A DNA stretch of 64,000 nt from Bradysia coprophila (GCF_014529535.1 NW_023503442.1:644627-708626), one strand, 5' to 3'; positions 33,500 to 44,468 are shown, counted from the first letter of the stretch. The notes: generated by a model from the sequence alone, not told the origin. A program made the numbers and translations.

Positions 33500-33760
33500 A
33501 GAAAAATTCGTCACTCGTTTCTGTGCTGCTGGTCTAATGTGCTGTATTTGGTCATCTTCTACATTCAATGCTATTGTGGACAAAACTTTCCGGTCTTTCC
33601 TTCCCCAGGCGTTTGTGATTGGATTCGGCGGTTCCTCGTCAATGGCTTCCCAAATATCCTTTTCTATTAAGAGCATTTGCAGCTTGTAACGCCAATTAAA
33701 ATAGTTGTTTGAATTCAATTTCGCGATGGAATATTGGATATCGGTAGACATTTTCACCAG
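33500..33760 (-). pseudogene. Copia-type LTR retrotransposon gag fragment
   Basis: On the minus strand, from an ATG at 33751: STDIQYSIAKLNSNNYFNW, RYKLQMLLIEKDIWEAIDEE and AWGRKDRKVLSTIALNVEDD. This is the N-terminal pattern of Copia-group gag (YxxxKLNxxNYxxW, then DxWxxI and IxLxVxDxxxxHI). It decays after about 80 residues. No protease, integrase, RT or LTR is seen, so this is a short relic. Confidence 0.8.
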
Positions 33761-33979
33761 TAGCAGAATCGATAAAGGTCGAAAACAGAATCCCAATAGC
33801 AGACTAGATTGAATTAAAATCCTTTTGTTTCACAGCATACTGATACTTAATGTTAATTCAAAGCACATTTGGGTTGATCAACAAACAATGAGAGTTTTTT
33901 TCCAAAACTTCATAAGTCGCACGTATTCATGTAACGTGGGTGATTCTTTTATAGATACAACTGGAAACGGAAAGGTACG

Positions 33980-34187
33980 TTTTTTTTACGATCCCAAAAC
34001 CACTTACAGTGGAGGTGTGATGCAAGTCCTGTTATTCACTTGCAAAAGAACTGATATCGGTGTAGGTGACGCTTACAGATTCGACACGCAAAATGATATT
34101 CGTCACAAATGGCAGCTTATGAGGAAAGCACGCGAAAGTTTAATCAACAAAAATTTTACACGAAAAATTTTAGAAAGAAAATTGTAA
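33980..34187 (+). repeat. YKRTDI-peptide repeat family, copy C (open frame)
   Basis: The open frame 33825-34187 ends with DPKTTYSGGVMQVLL, CKRTDIGVGDAYRFDTQNDI, RHKWQLMRKARESLINKNFT and RKILERKL then a stop. The last 70 residues match copy D at 50925-51128 with scattered, often synonymous, changes. I do not recognise the peptide. The DNA that follows (to about 34446) ends in an inverted copy of the terminus at 49862. Confidence 0.6.
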
Positions 34188-34195
34188 CAAAAATC

Positions 34196-34450
34196 CATTT
34201 CTTCATACAAATTTTCAAGTTTTGAAATTTAATATCTCGGCCAAATCTTAACTTTATGAGGCTTGTGATAGCTCGTTCAACTCGTATGGACGCCCAGATT
34301 ACGAATAAAATACTTAGGCTAGTATGAGCAAAGGGGGAAAAGTCAAAAAGTTCGTGTATATATGTTCCTCAGTCCTACGGAAATTTTTTTTGACAAATTT
34401 TTCAGTGTGAACGGACTTGCGTCACGGCCCTTCACTAACGTAGGGCCATG
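34196..34450 (-). repeat. Terminal region of the YKRTDI family, inverted relative to 49862-50110
   Basis: Runs from TTCTTCATACAAATTTTCAA to CACTAACGTAGGGCCATGAT; the reverse complement appears at 49862-50110 with modest divergence. Confidence 0.7.
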
Positions 34451-34645
34451 ATTTGGCATTTTAAAACTACGAACGAGTTAAGATTCAAAAATTACTGGCT
34501 ATCTGTAGATAGGCTACGTTTCACTGCGTTCTTGTACGACCTACTAACAGTTTTGAAAATATTTCAAAAGACGTCCAATCAAATTCCATTTCAATTTTGG
34601 ACCTTCCTTCCAAACGCATCAAAGTACTCGAAGACCTTGCATAGT
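34448..34645 (+). pseudogene. hAT transposase relic
   Basis: The short frame reads DRLRFTAFLYDLLTVLKIFQ KTSNQ. It resembles the YKLTAFMYDIYDVFTSLQKG segment of the hAT transposase at 31860-31920. Only this middle portion survives, and the frame breaks at both ends. Confidence 0.5.
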
Positions 34646-34712
34646 TAAAAAGCGCATCATTGGAAATGGTTATTGATATACAATTCGAAGCACTTAAAAA
34701 ATGCCACTCAAC

Positions 34713-35054
34713 TCAATAGTTGTACCTGAATCGGATATCGAAGACTAGATATATCTCAGACGTAACACTCAGAAACGAAATTGGTCGAAAATATTTTGGT
34801 GCGTCTGAGGATTTGCCCGGCTTTAGGATAACTATGACTTTCGCCTTCTTGACAGCTGGTGGTACATTCTTCATCATCAGGACGTTGTTGAAGAAGCGAG
34901 TCAACCATTCGATGGCTTTGGGTCCGCGTTTTAATATGAATTCTGAATGAATATAAACCAAACCTGCTGCTTTCCCAGCTTTGCCGTGCTTATGTACTTG
35001 CTTTTTTCTCTTGTTTTTAAGCGTGGAAAGAAGCGAATGGGTCACAAATTCCAA
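34713..35054 (-). pseudogene. LINE RT N-terminal fragment (Jockey-like)
   Basis: The minus-strand frame contains GKAAGLVYIHSEFILKRGPK, WLTRFFNNVL, PPAVKKAKVIVILKPGK and FRPISFLSVTSEIY. These are the opening RT blocks (pre-motif A) of Jockey-like LINEs. Motifs A-C and the endonuclease are absent. The usual Asp of GLD is replaced (GLV). Confidence 0.75.
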
Positions 35055-35234
35055 GAGATTGGTGGTAGGTGAGCACCCCTCTGATAAATACGGCTGTCAG
35101 AATAAGCGCTATATAAGGGTTGTAGTGGAAGTGAGTCTCAAGGATACGAAGAGAGTATCTCTGTATCCCCAGAATTCTTCAGATATGTATTTGGGCGCTT
35201 CATTAAAATAAAAAGAAAAATTTCCAAAATTTTC

Positions 35235-35240
35235 TTTATT
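35235..35240 (-). terminator. Polyadenylation signal of the NRDP1-like gene
   Basis: AATAAA on the minus strand about 200 bases after the stop codon at 35443; it would end a short 3' UTR. Confidence 0.5.
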
Positions 35241-35442
35241 CAATTTACGATATTCATCAAAACAAATGTAAAAGTAGCGGAAGAAACCACAATAAATATT
35301 ACACAGACAGCGATTCGTTTGACAACGTAACTTTTGTGTCACTTTTCTGTCCAAAAATCAACTAACAAACACTATTTTGCACACATTGACTCACTGTCTT
35401 ACTTGTTCAGTGTTCGCTTAAGCCCACGATTGATCGTCTTAC

Positions 35443-36600
35443 TTACAAATCAAAGGATCCAATAAAAACGGTTGGAAAATATACGGTAAGTTCAACCGCC
35501 CGTTTAGTAAAGATTTTCTCGAAATTTTTGTAAAACGAAACTTCTCTGATCCGAAAACTTTTACTGCTATTGCACAACGAATCGATAGGTCTGTCTATTT
35601 TCTGATCACAGCTAATACGGTCACCCTCGTTCCATGCTTCTCCGGTATGGATTACTTTTTTACAGAACCGGACAGTTCCATCACTCAGATAAACTAAAGA
35701 TGTGTCAAGATTCGGTCGTCCTGGCAACAATCTGCCTGAGAATCCCATGGCAATCAAAGGCCCACTGTTCACCACACACAAACTGAAGAATGGATTGGAC
35801 GGTTCTAATGGATCAATCAATTGTGCAACCGCGTTGCCAGATTCGTCCTCCTTTTCCAAGATACATTGGTTGTGATGCGTTTTCATATTTTCGAAAGTTT
35901 GATAAATCTCACTGTCCGCATTTAACAATAGCCTCACTTTGCTGATTGGTGCAACGGAAACCAAATTTTTCAGTCTTTCGATCTCATCCACATACGTGGA
36001 GATCGTGCCTTGCAATCTGCTAATCTCTGCTTTGAGGCCCTCTTTCTGGGCGTGCTGCTGGGTCACTGTCGTTGATAGGTGCGATACTTTCTCATCCTGA
36101 CCATGAATTTTAGTTTTCAAATGGACCAAACAATCGTTCGCCAAATCACGGCGCCTGATTATAAGGCCGCATCCTTTATTGCAAGTAATTTCTGTATCCG
36201 GATTGTTGTTGCATACGCTCCGATGGTTTTCCAAATGTTCCAATTTCACGGCCATGTTGCATCCATTCTCCTCTTAAAAAAAGAAAAAAAAAATTGCGTC
36301 ACAACAAAGGAAATGCTGAAAATAGAAGACACAGGGCCACTTACCAAAATCACATTTGATTTCCAGTTTTCCGAGTAAATTACGAAGCAATCGGCTCGGC
36401 TTTCTAAGTTCAGCCTTCCGTAATGGCTGTCGATCGATCGGACAAACTTTTTTTAGTGAAAGCCAATTCTTTATGCATGCCGTGCAAAAGAAGTGCTCGC
36501 ATGGCGTCTCCATGGCATCTTGCAGAACCGATGCGCAAATTTGGCATAGAAGTTCGTTATCCATTACGGCACCAACAAAACGCTCCACATCGTAACCCAT
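35443..36600 (-). CDS. NRDP1/RNF41-like RING E3 ubiquitin ligase with SPRY-like C-terminus, 361 aa
   Basis: Exon 1 is 36600-36345 and exon 2 is 36272-35443, split by a 72-base GT-AG intron (GTAAGT donor, T-rich acceptor, phase 1). The protein starts MGYDVERF as in NRDP1 and has a C3HC3D RING (Cys 19, 22, 34; His 36; Cys 39, 42, 53; Asp 56), the unusual final Asp also seen in NRDP1. A TRAF/SIAH-type finger follows (Cys83, Cys90, His102, Cys106), then CNKGCG, then a coiled coil (about 135-190). The last 145 residues lack the NRDP1 USP8-binding domain. They look SPRY-like instead (LVYLSDGTVRFCKKV, NEGDRISCDQKID, VSFYKNF, YFPTVF). RING ligases of this kind pass ubiquitin from an E2 to a bound substrate, here possibly chosen by the SPRY domain. 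The frame is intact. Confidence 0.88.
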
Positions 36601-37464
36601 TTTACTTGCTTAAATTGGGATGATTTGTCCACCAAATGCTTATGAATGATCCAAAATTGACACGTTCTGCCGGACACTGTTTGCTGTCTCTTAAAATTTA
36701 TTTTTTGTTGAAAGTTTATTGCATCACACCAAAAAAGCAAAAGACTGACTTTACACGCCAACAGCCGAACACTAAATGATATTCATGAACATATGAATTT
36801 GTGTAAATACTGTTGGTAGCACTGATTTCCATTTTTCTATACATTAGCGCCACCTGTTGCTCGTTTCTCTAGTCAGTGAAGTCAGTGTTTTTGTAAGTTG
36901 GTACCACTGACAAGCTTCGATGTGTCAAAAATTCTTTTGCATTTATTTGAGTTGGTATCACCGATTCATACAGTCGTTTGTTGAAGAAGTGCTCAAGATC
37001 AAAGTTTGACGGAGCTAAAATTCACCTGAAAGTTTGGATCCGTGTTATTTGCATTGCCTTCTGTGTTTATATACTTTGCTCAAGATGTCACTCAACCGAT
37101 GTGAAAACTCAGTTGGCACCACTGATTTCATCTAGTGCTGCATCAAAAACTTTTTATTAAATACGTTTAAGAGATGCAGAAATAACGCTGGTCCACCGGC
37201 TCAAAATAGTATTTCCTGCTCATAAAATTTCAGCCGACGTTTTCCTCCTACATATTGGTGGTATTGGAGATTTTCACGACCAATAGATGTCGTTGCTTCC
37301 TACGTACCATGTGTACTTCTACATTATTTCCGGTACTTGTTTTTGTCACCATTTTCTATGCGCAATAATTTTTCATTCTTAGGCTGAATTCACTCACAGT
37401 CACTCGGATTTTACATCCGCTTATGTAAACCACGCCTCTTTTCTATCGTTCAAATACATCTGTT
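36601..37464. other. Intergenic, with four copies of GTTGGTAnCACTGA
   Basis: The word GTTGG(T/C)A(C/G/T)CAC(T/C)GA occurs near 36812, 36898, 36953 and 37112. A 60-codon plus-strand frame (36978-37160) has a hydrophobic centre but no recognised domain. I support no gene here. Confidence 0.35.
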
Positions 37465-37608
37465 AAGCAAAACGGAGTGAGTGCGAATACAGCCTTACCA
37501 TTTTGCCACATTAATTGATGACAACAACCTTCTTAAAAATGCCACAGTATGTGTAATGTTGCTGATATGTTTGTGGGCCATATTGAATTACTCGAAGTAA
37601 ATAATGGA
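37465..37608 (+). repeat. 144-bp target-site duplication, left copy
   Basis: Identical to 41814-41957 except for one base (CAACAACC against CAACAGCC). It abuts the 5' end of the LINE. Confidence 0.9.
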
Positions 37609-38092
37609 CACCGAATCATGGCACATCGTCCGACGGTTGCCGAGAGGTAAGGTCAACCTTATACTGTTTTTAAGAATGGATAGAACCTCACACGAAAAGA
37701 TAAAACGGCAAAATAACATTATAAACTGGATATTGGGCCCGGTCGAGGTAAATCTCGAGAAGAAATCAAAGGGGAAAAAAGTAGTTTTGCCGTCTGGTTC
37801 CACCCAGGATAGCCCGGCTATGACCAGTGATGACAGTGGTATGCAGGGGATAATTGCTAACTCCACACCCAACACAAATCAGTTCAATTTTGGTTCAACC
37901 AGAAATCTGTTTGTGGCTAAGAAATCGGTTTCGGTTAGAAAACCGGCTTCGGCTGGAAAACCGGCTTCGGCTGGAAAAACGGCTTCGGCTGGAAAACCAT
38001 CTTCTCATGAAGAGATGGAAGTTGCCTATTCGGCTGCTGGGCTCATCCAACTGGAAGGGTCCGGGTCGAATGGTCATCCTAACCTTTTATAG
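37604..38092 (+). CDS. LINE ORF1 (gag-like), 162 aa, partial
   Basis: Starts MDTESWHIVRR. The first five bases of its reading frame (ATGGA) lie inside the target duplication, so the element is probably 5'-truncated and the apparent start is borrowed from the target. The middle is basic. Near residues 108-128 it has a short repeat of the form (K)PASAGK in three to four copies. No zinc knuckles remain. A TAG stop is followed two bases later by the ATG of the next ORF. Confidence 0.6.
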   Translation: MDTESWHIVRRLPRGKVNLILFLRMDRTSHEKIKRQNNIINWILGPVEVNLEKKSKGKKVVLPSGSTQDSPAMTSDDSGMQGIIANSTPNTNQFNFGSTRNLFVAKKSVSVRKPASAGKPASAGKTASAGKPSSHEEMEVAYSAAGLIQLEGSGSNGHPNLL

Positions 38093-38094
38093 GA

Positions 38095-38860
38095 ATGGAT
38101 CCAACAAACCAAGCCATAAACAACTTTTCAGCTCCAGGTTTACAGTCTGGCTATGCCGGTACTGCCCTAAAAGTAGCACAAATTAATTTGCTCCACTGCA
38201 AAAAAGCCACGTACACCTATTGTCGTGACATCAGAGTGGAGCAGACAAATATATCACTAATACTAGAACCATGGATTAGGGGTAAGAAAATACATGGTTT
38301 CGGGCAATTGCACGATCGTCTGTTTTACCATAAAAAAGGAGTTAGACCAAGGGCAGCTATTCATATCTCCCCGGATGTAAATGCACTCGCCTTAAATCAA
38401 CTCACTGAAGACGACCTAGTAGCGGTAAGGATATGTAGAAGTCAAACTTCCTCCCCCCGGCCCAGCGCTGGAAAAGGTTGTAGAATTTTGTAGGCAAGAT
38501 CGCATTCCACTTCTGATTATGATGGACTCAAACTCACATCACAAGATATGGGGCAGTTCAAATATAAATCGAAGAGGAGAGGATCTTCTGCAATATCTGA
38601 TGTCGACGAATCTCCTTGTCCTAAACAGAGGCAATAGGCCGACCTTTGTTAACGCAGTCAGGAAAGAATGCATTGATGTGACGTTGGGGTCTAGCGGTCT
38701 GCTTGCAGAATCCGTTCGCTCTTGGAGGGTTACTGACGAGGAAACTTTTTCAGATCATAAACTGATCAGGTTTGACATTAGCGGTGGGCTTCCGCGCGGA
38801 TTACCATTTCGTAATCCGAGAAAGACGGACTGGGATCTGTATAGGCAACGGCTGGGGTAA
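38095..38860 (+). pseudogene. LINE ORF2 endonuclease region, frameshifted
   Basis: The first frame (to 38493) carries KVAQINLLHCKKA and ISLILEPWI, the N-terminal Asn and catalytic Glu blocks of AP-type endonucleases. A frameshift near 38440-38470 moves the reading to 38519-38860, which has DSNSHHKIWGS, CIDVTLGS and FSDHKLIRF (the Asp/Asn, Asp and His blocks). A stop at 38858-38860 ends it. All catalytic blocks are recognisable but no single frame holds them. Confidence 0.8.
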
Positions 38861-38948
38861 AACCTGCAAGCTTTGCCGCAGGTGGATAGGTATCTGACAA
38901 GAACTAGTCTAGAAGAGGCGAATGAGAGGTGTACAGCCGCCATCGTAG

Positions 38949-39911
38949 ATGCTTTTGAGTCTGCCTGCCCTCTTAGGAATCCTAGACCACTGTACAAAAA
39001 TGGATTGTGTAGTAATGAACTTGACAAGAAGAAGAGAGCTGAGGAAAGCCTGGAATCGGGCCGGTAAATCGAACCGGTATCAGGAAGAAAACAAGTCGAG
39101 GTATAGGGAACTTCTCAGAGATTACAACCAGGCCCAGGAAGATCTGAAGGAAAGTAGTAAGAGAAAGTTCTTTGAGAAAGCTAACTCCATTCCGAGCTAT
39201 GCCCGTATACACAAGCTCTTGGCGAAGGATAAAACGGCTCAGGTTGGTTCTCTTTTGAAACCTGATGGTACGTTTACCCGAGATAGTAGAGAGACAGCTG
39301 AGCATCTGCTTAGGACTCACTTTCCGGGAAGCGCCCACCTACAAGAGGAAGAGAATCAGGTTTCAGAAGCTTCGGAACCAGTGCCTTCGCGTAGAGACTG
39401 GTCGTTTGCGGAAAGGCTTACTAAGAAGGGTAAAGTCAAGTTGGCTATTTTCAGGTTTTTCTCGTTTAAGTCGGCTGGCCTGGATGGAGTGTTTCCAGCC
39501 CTTCTCAAAGAAGGTATAGATCTTTTGCTTGACAGGCTGAGGAGCATTTTTAGAAACTCAATTGCTCTAAACTATATTCCCAGGCTTTGGGAAAAAGTCA
39601 GAGTCGCTTTTATTCCTAAACCAAGCAAAGCCTCGCACTGTGAAGCAAAGGATTTCCGCCCGATTAGCCTTGCGTCTTTTCTGCTGAAAACGCTGGAGAG
39701 ATTGTTGGACTATTATGTGAGAGGGGAAGAGCTTAAAAGATATCCGCTCCATGCGAATCGACACGCGTACCAGGTGGGGAAGTCGACAGACACTGCCTTA
39801 CATCAGTTAACCCATAAGATTGAGAGTATGCTTAAGAATGGTAAAGTTGCTCTAGGTTGTTTTGGTTCAGCTCAACGATTCTGGTTTGTTTACTCAAGGC
39901 TATTCAGATGA
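38949..39911 (+). pseudogene. LINE ORF2 RT N-terminal region, ending at an internal deletion
   Basis: Carries the thumb-proximal region (LRKAWNRAGKSNRYQ), SAGLDGVFPALLKEG, VRVAFIPKPSK and KDFRPISLASFLLKTLERLL. It reaches NGKVALGC, where motif A should begin, then breaks. The expected motif A and motif B are absent from the DNA, not just out of frame. Confidence 0.8.
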
Positions 39912-41469
39912 TGTTGCCACTCTCATATCCGGAGATTTCGTTGACACGGTCGGTGATCTGATGAGGACTGCTATGAAATTGACCGAGGAGTGGTGCCTTA
40001 GGAATAATTTGAGAGTGAATCCTGTTAAGACCAAGATTGTGTTCTTCAGTAAGAGAAGAGATGAAGCCTCTGTGGCCTTAGGCCGGTTTAGCATTTTCGG
40101 TACGAGTGTTGACCTTATGCCCTCAGTTAAGTACCTAGGAGTGATCTTTGATCATAAACTTACTTTTGGAAAAACGTGGGGACTCTCCCCGAATGCCATC
40201 TGGTGGTTGTATACAGCTGTCGTCAGACCCATTCTGTGTCATGGCTGTCTGGTCTGGTGGCCGAGAGTAGAAATACAGGCAACTAAAAAGAGGCTGGATA
40301 TGCTTCAAAGATTAGCTTGTCTCTGCGTGACTGGAGCGAAGAGCTCAACAGCGACGATGTCGTTAGAGACGCTGCTTTTTCTGCCGCCCTTGGATCTTTT
40401 TGTCAAGTCCGTGGCTTTCAATTCCTCTGCCAATGTACGTTATAATGGTTCGTGGTCCTCAGCGAGTGATACAGGTCACGCCTCAATCGTTAATCTGATC
40501 GATGACGATCGCCTGAAAATGCCCAGCGACCAGATTAGGGCAGAGTATATGTTAGACGATAATTTTGATTGGCTTATTCCAAAGGAAGATGAATGGCTGG
40601 TAGAAAGAGGTGTCTATCCTCCCTCTAGTAATGTGGTTTGTTTTACTGACGGATCCAAGAAGGATGGTCTAACGGGAGCGGGTTATCTGTGCGATTATCT
40701 GGGCCTAGAGCGCAGTCTGTCAACTGGCTATATTGCCTCAGTAATTCAGACAGAGTTGTTTGCCATCTCAGAGGTTTGTGCAGAAATGCAGTGGGATAAC
40801 GTATCCAATGAGGATATATATATCTGTACCGACAGTCAATCCGCGATTCAAGCGGTAAGTTCACCCTATGTTAGGTCAAGAACTGTTCTAGACTGTAAGG
40901 TTGCACTGAATGCCCTTGGGGTGTCCAACTCTGTTACGATTCTCTGGGTACCTGGTCATAAAGGTATTGCGGGAAATGAAAGAGCCGATCTCTTGGCAAA
41001 TAAAGGAGCGGAGTCAGACTTTATTGGATCGGAGCCGATGTTTGGAATCACTGCGTCCACCAGAAAGGCCATTGTAAAGGAATGGTTGCTTCGGGAACAC
41101 AAAAAGAGATGGCAGCAATATGAAGGAGCCAGACACACAAAGATTTTCTGTAGGAGCCCATCATTGAATTTGAGCAAGCCCCTCTTAGATCTGAAAAGGA
41201 GTGATATCAAGAGAATTATCGAAGCTGTTTCAGACCATGGGGAATTAAACAAGCATCTCTTTGACATCGGTCACGCTGATAGTCCTAGATGTCTCTGTGG
41301 ACGTGGTGAAGAGACCGGATACCACGTGATAAGCGACTGTCCGAGGTATAGATATTTCAGGAGAGCGTTTCTAGGCAAACCAGAACTTTCTGGTCTGGAC
41401 CTAGATGTCAGTTCCATGGATTTAACCAACCTGGCTGTTTTTCTTAAGAAAACCGGTAGGTTCCCATGA
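39862..41469 (+). pseudogene. LINE ORF2 C-terminal half: RT motif C, RNase H, zinc knuckle (535 aa frame)
   Basis: Resumes just before motif C (FTQGYSDDVATLI, a YADD variant), then NLRVNPVKTKIVFF and SVKYLGVIFDHKLTF. A further piece seems missing between LTFGK and TWGLSPNAIWW. An RNase H domain follows: CFTDGSKK (Asp), QTELFAI (Glu), ICTDSQSAI (Asp) and GHKGIAGNERADLLA (His/Asp). A CLCG...H...C knuckle lies at the end. It has no native start codon and is a remnant of ORF2. Confidence 0.82.
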
Positions 41470-41796
41470 ATGTACACTCCCTGTTGGGTCTCTCACTGCC
41501 ATTTGGCCTCGCCCCTTGTAAGGATCAGTTCCGATTCCTGACATGCCACATCGATGTATCTGTCTACGGATTTACGTTTCAAAGCTTTTACTAATTCGAT
41601 TTCTCTTTGCTACAAATGCACAGGATTTTGACATTGTATTCTTTATTTTACTTTGGTTTTGATGTATGTTTAAGAGCGCTTAGTTCAACCTCTTTGTATT
41701 ATTTTGCGTATGTTAAATAAACAAGGAAGGGGACTAGTACAAAGGATCATTGATCCAGGTGCTGTCTTAACTCTCGGGTTGAGAATCCCCAAAATC

Positions 41797-41813
41797 CTAA
41801 TCTAATCTAATCT
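41797..41813 (+). repeat. TAATC simple tail of the LINE
   Basis: CTAATCTAATCTAATCTAA directly before the right target duplication, the 3' simple repeat typical of I/LOA-like elements. Confidence 0.8.
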
Positions 41814-41957
41814 AAGCAAAACGGAGTGAGTGCGAATACAGCCTTACCATTTTGCCACATTAATTGATGACAACAGCCTTCTTAAAAATGCCACAGTATG
41901 TGTAATGTTGCTGATATGTTTGTGGGCCATATTGAATTACTCGAAGTAAATAATGGA
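41814..41957 (+). repeat. 144-bp target-site duplication, right copy
   Basis: See the left copy at 37465-37608. Confidence 0.9.
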
Positions 41958-42086
41958 AAAATCACGGAAATATTTTCGCTTTTAACGAATGACTCGAGAT
42001 TTTCGATCGGAATTTTTAGGCATCCCCCGTGGAGAGATTTGAGATTACCCAAAAGTGTAACTGTTCCCATACATTGTGGATATTAA
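41898..42086 (+). CDS. Unrecognised 62-codon frame, possible host exon interrupted by the LINE
   Basis: The frame reads VADMFVGHIELLEVNNGKIT, then FSIGIFRHPPWRDLRLPKS and VPIHCGY. Its first 20 codons lie inside the duplicated target. A possible splice acceptor (AATGCCACAG) precedes it. Composition looks protein-like but I recognise no family, and no partner exon was found. Confidence 0.2.
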   Translation: MCNVADMFVGHIELLEVNNGKITEIFSLLTNDSRFSIGIFRHPPWRDLRLPKSVTVPIHCGY

Positions 42087-42089
42087 CAC

Positions 42090-44460
42090 TCGCACTTTAT
42101 TGCGATGTCCCTTCCAGTTCCACCCAATGCACATATAACTAACTAATACCAAGATTGGAAAGAAATGCATTCCAATACGAACTACCTTAAATATTAAAGT
42201 TTTATTACCCTTAATCCCTTCTTTGGCCACTCTGCGCAATCGGCGACTATGTACGTTCATTTTGCACAAAAAACATATGTACCGTCCGAAGTTTCGGAAT
42301 GTTTGGGTAATAAACACATTAGCTTTGTCATTATTGAATGATTGTGTATTGTATTTGCTGTAAACAGTGGAAAAATACAAAAAATCAAATGGCTAAGTCC
42401 CCAAGTAAACAAACATCGGATATTTGTAAAGAAAAAATGTCATTCGTCACATACACATGCACTTTAGTCCTAATATTTACAAATTTGTCTCTTTTGTATC
42501 GACCGGACTCTTTTTTGAAATAACAATAGTAGATTTACCAGGAAAGTTATTTGATTTTTCGTATCCAGATGAAGCCCTCTGATACTTTCACTCATTGTGA
42601 TAACGATATATCAAATTATTTCCCGTGTGCAGTCGAAGAAATTTAGTTTTCGGGTTTTCTAAAGGTATTAATCTTATTTAACCGACACTTTATCCCACAA
42701 CAATGGAATCCCCAAATTTAAATTTAGTTAACACAGCGGTCACAATGACGGCGCTGCAGTCACGATTTCAAAATGTGATATAGGGTCGATAAACTAAATT
42801 TTGGTTTGGCTACATTTTCGCTTGGTTTTTAATCATTACATTAGGCTTCTAAATTAAGAGTATCTTTATGCAAATTGAGCCGTTTGAATTTGAAAAAAGA
42901 TGTTTTTAATCAGTGAACAATATTGGAAAACGTTCAGTACGTCTCAACAAACAAAAGAACGTAAAACATATTTGTACATTTAGCCACCCTACGTCCAGCT
43001 TCTATTGTCTTCAAAAACATATTGTGTGCTTGTCATGATATGTATCAGAAGTGTGTTTATTTATGTGTCTCATCTAAAATCTCGCCAGCAAAATTTTGAT
43101 AATTAAATTCAACGACAAAATTGATCTATAAGTGCCCTATAAGTGCTTGAGGGTTTTTAAAGTATATTGACATATATAAGAAGCTTGCAACCGCATGTGG
43201 CACGTCAAATGAAAGGTTCTGTCAAAATCGGGTCAGTGGTTCGTAAGATAGAGCCCTAAGACTGAGGTGCACACTAGGCCCTAGCTTGCTTCTAGCGTGT
43301 AGGTCGAGAAAATTACAGCAGTTTTTCACAGTTTCTGTTCTAACTGTCCCGTACAATCTTTTTCTAAATAAAAAGTTGGCTAATTGTTGCGTTTTTGACA
43401 AAAAAATCTTCTGGAAGTTCCCCTCCATCCACACAGCCGTGAAGTATCGCCAAAGTCAAATCGACAATATTGTATTATTTAAGGATTCGTCATATTTTGG
43501 AGTTTCTTCACACTTTGGCGATTTTTCTTGACAATTCATCATTCCCGTTACTCGATAGAGTAACGGGTCTGGTAAAAAAAATTAGTTTGTGTGCCCGCTG
43601 CTCGAGATCTGCTGATAATAGGTATAATACTATTGCAATAATTTAGTAGTATATACTCCTTTGTGTTGCAATACTGCAGTATGATTTACTCTATATAATA
43701 TATTATATAGTATGTTTGTCCGCATCTCCACCTCTGGGTCCGGTCAGTTTGTGTGTCCGGAGCCGAAAACTGCTGACACTTTATATTATACTTGCTGTAT
43801 CGAAATTACAGTACTGCAGTATTATATACTCTATTTACTCTATATACTATATTATATAGTTTGTGTGTCCGCACATTCACCCCTGGGCACGGAGAGTTTG
43901 TGTGTCGAACAACATTTCAGCCCCTGTTTAGCCGGTCGACGCATTGGGAGCTATATTTTTCGCATTAGAGTTAAAGCCACTCAAAATATAAAGGTTGAAA
44001 CCATAGTTAAAAGGTGATGCACTAAAATGGGAGAATAGACTTGTAAAATGTTTTTGCAATGCACTATAGTACATTAGAAACTTTTAGGATGAATTTTCTA
44101 GCGCCGCAGGCGAAATTTTACAATTCTAACATGTTTTCTGCTCTTCTTTGATTGATTTAAAAAAAAAGTGAGTAAAGGATCTGAAAATAGTTGGAAAAAG
44201 TGAGAAAAGTGAGGAATCCCTGATATTACGATATATCTCTGATGTATCAATAGAATTTTAGGAGGTGAAGAACATGATGACGGCAAATTTTGTATTGAAA
44301 TTGATTCGTTTTTAAGGGCTGCGCCATTGTCAGCAGTCTTTTCCTCTTATTTAAATAAAAAACCATAAAAGTTCAAAAAAAAAGTTATTCGCTGCACCTG
44401 TTGATCGAAATAACGGAGGAACGGGAAGGCAACAAGAAGACTAAAACACTTCATTTTTAG
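42090..44460. other. Gene-free stretch with degenerate repeats
   Basis: Frames of 60-110 codons on both strands overlap and show no recognisable domain. Near 43130-43260 there is a faint foldback-arm resemblance (TAAGTGCTTGAGGG, GTCAAATGAAAGGT). The 43560-43920 repeat is listed separately. Confidence 0.4.
43560..43920 (+). repeat. Two diverged tandem copies of a unit near 170-190 bp
   Basis: Each unit has ACTGCAGTATxATxTACTCT, then TATATTATATAGT and TTTGTGTGTCCG, then a GGGxxCGG phrase. Two clear copies and a partial third precede position 43920. Confidence 0.55.
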
Positions 44461-44462
44461 AT

Positions 44463-44468
44463 TTTATT
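44463..44468 (-). terminator. Polyadenylation signal of the six-cysteine peptide gene
   Basis: AATAAA on the minus strand 80 bases past the stop at 44548. Confidence 0.5.

Larger units (their letters stand above)
37609..41813 (+). mobile_element. I/LOA-like non-LTR retrotransposon with RNase H, internally deleted (4.2 kb)
   Basis: Two-ORF LINE: gag-like ORF1, then endonuclease, RT, RNase H and a C-terminal CCHC-type knuckle. The 3' end is a TAATC repeat (41797-41813). Both edges abut a 144-bp direct repeat. ORF2 is broken by at least two frameshifts or stops and by a deletion through the RT core, so this copy is dead despite the near-identical flanks. Base composition is more GC-rich than the surroundings. 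Confidence 0.88.

Noticed and set aside
42045..42380. 111-aa minus-strand ORF
   Set aside because: No recognisable domain; overlaps a plus-strand frame and no splice or signal support was found.
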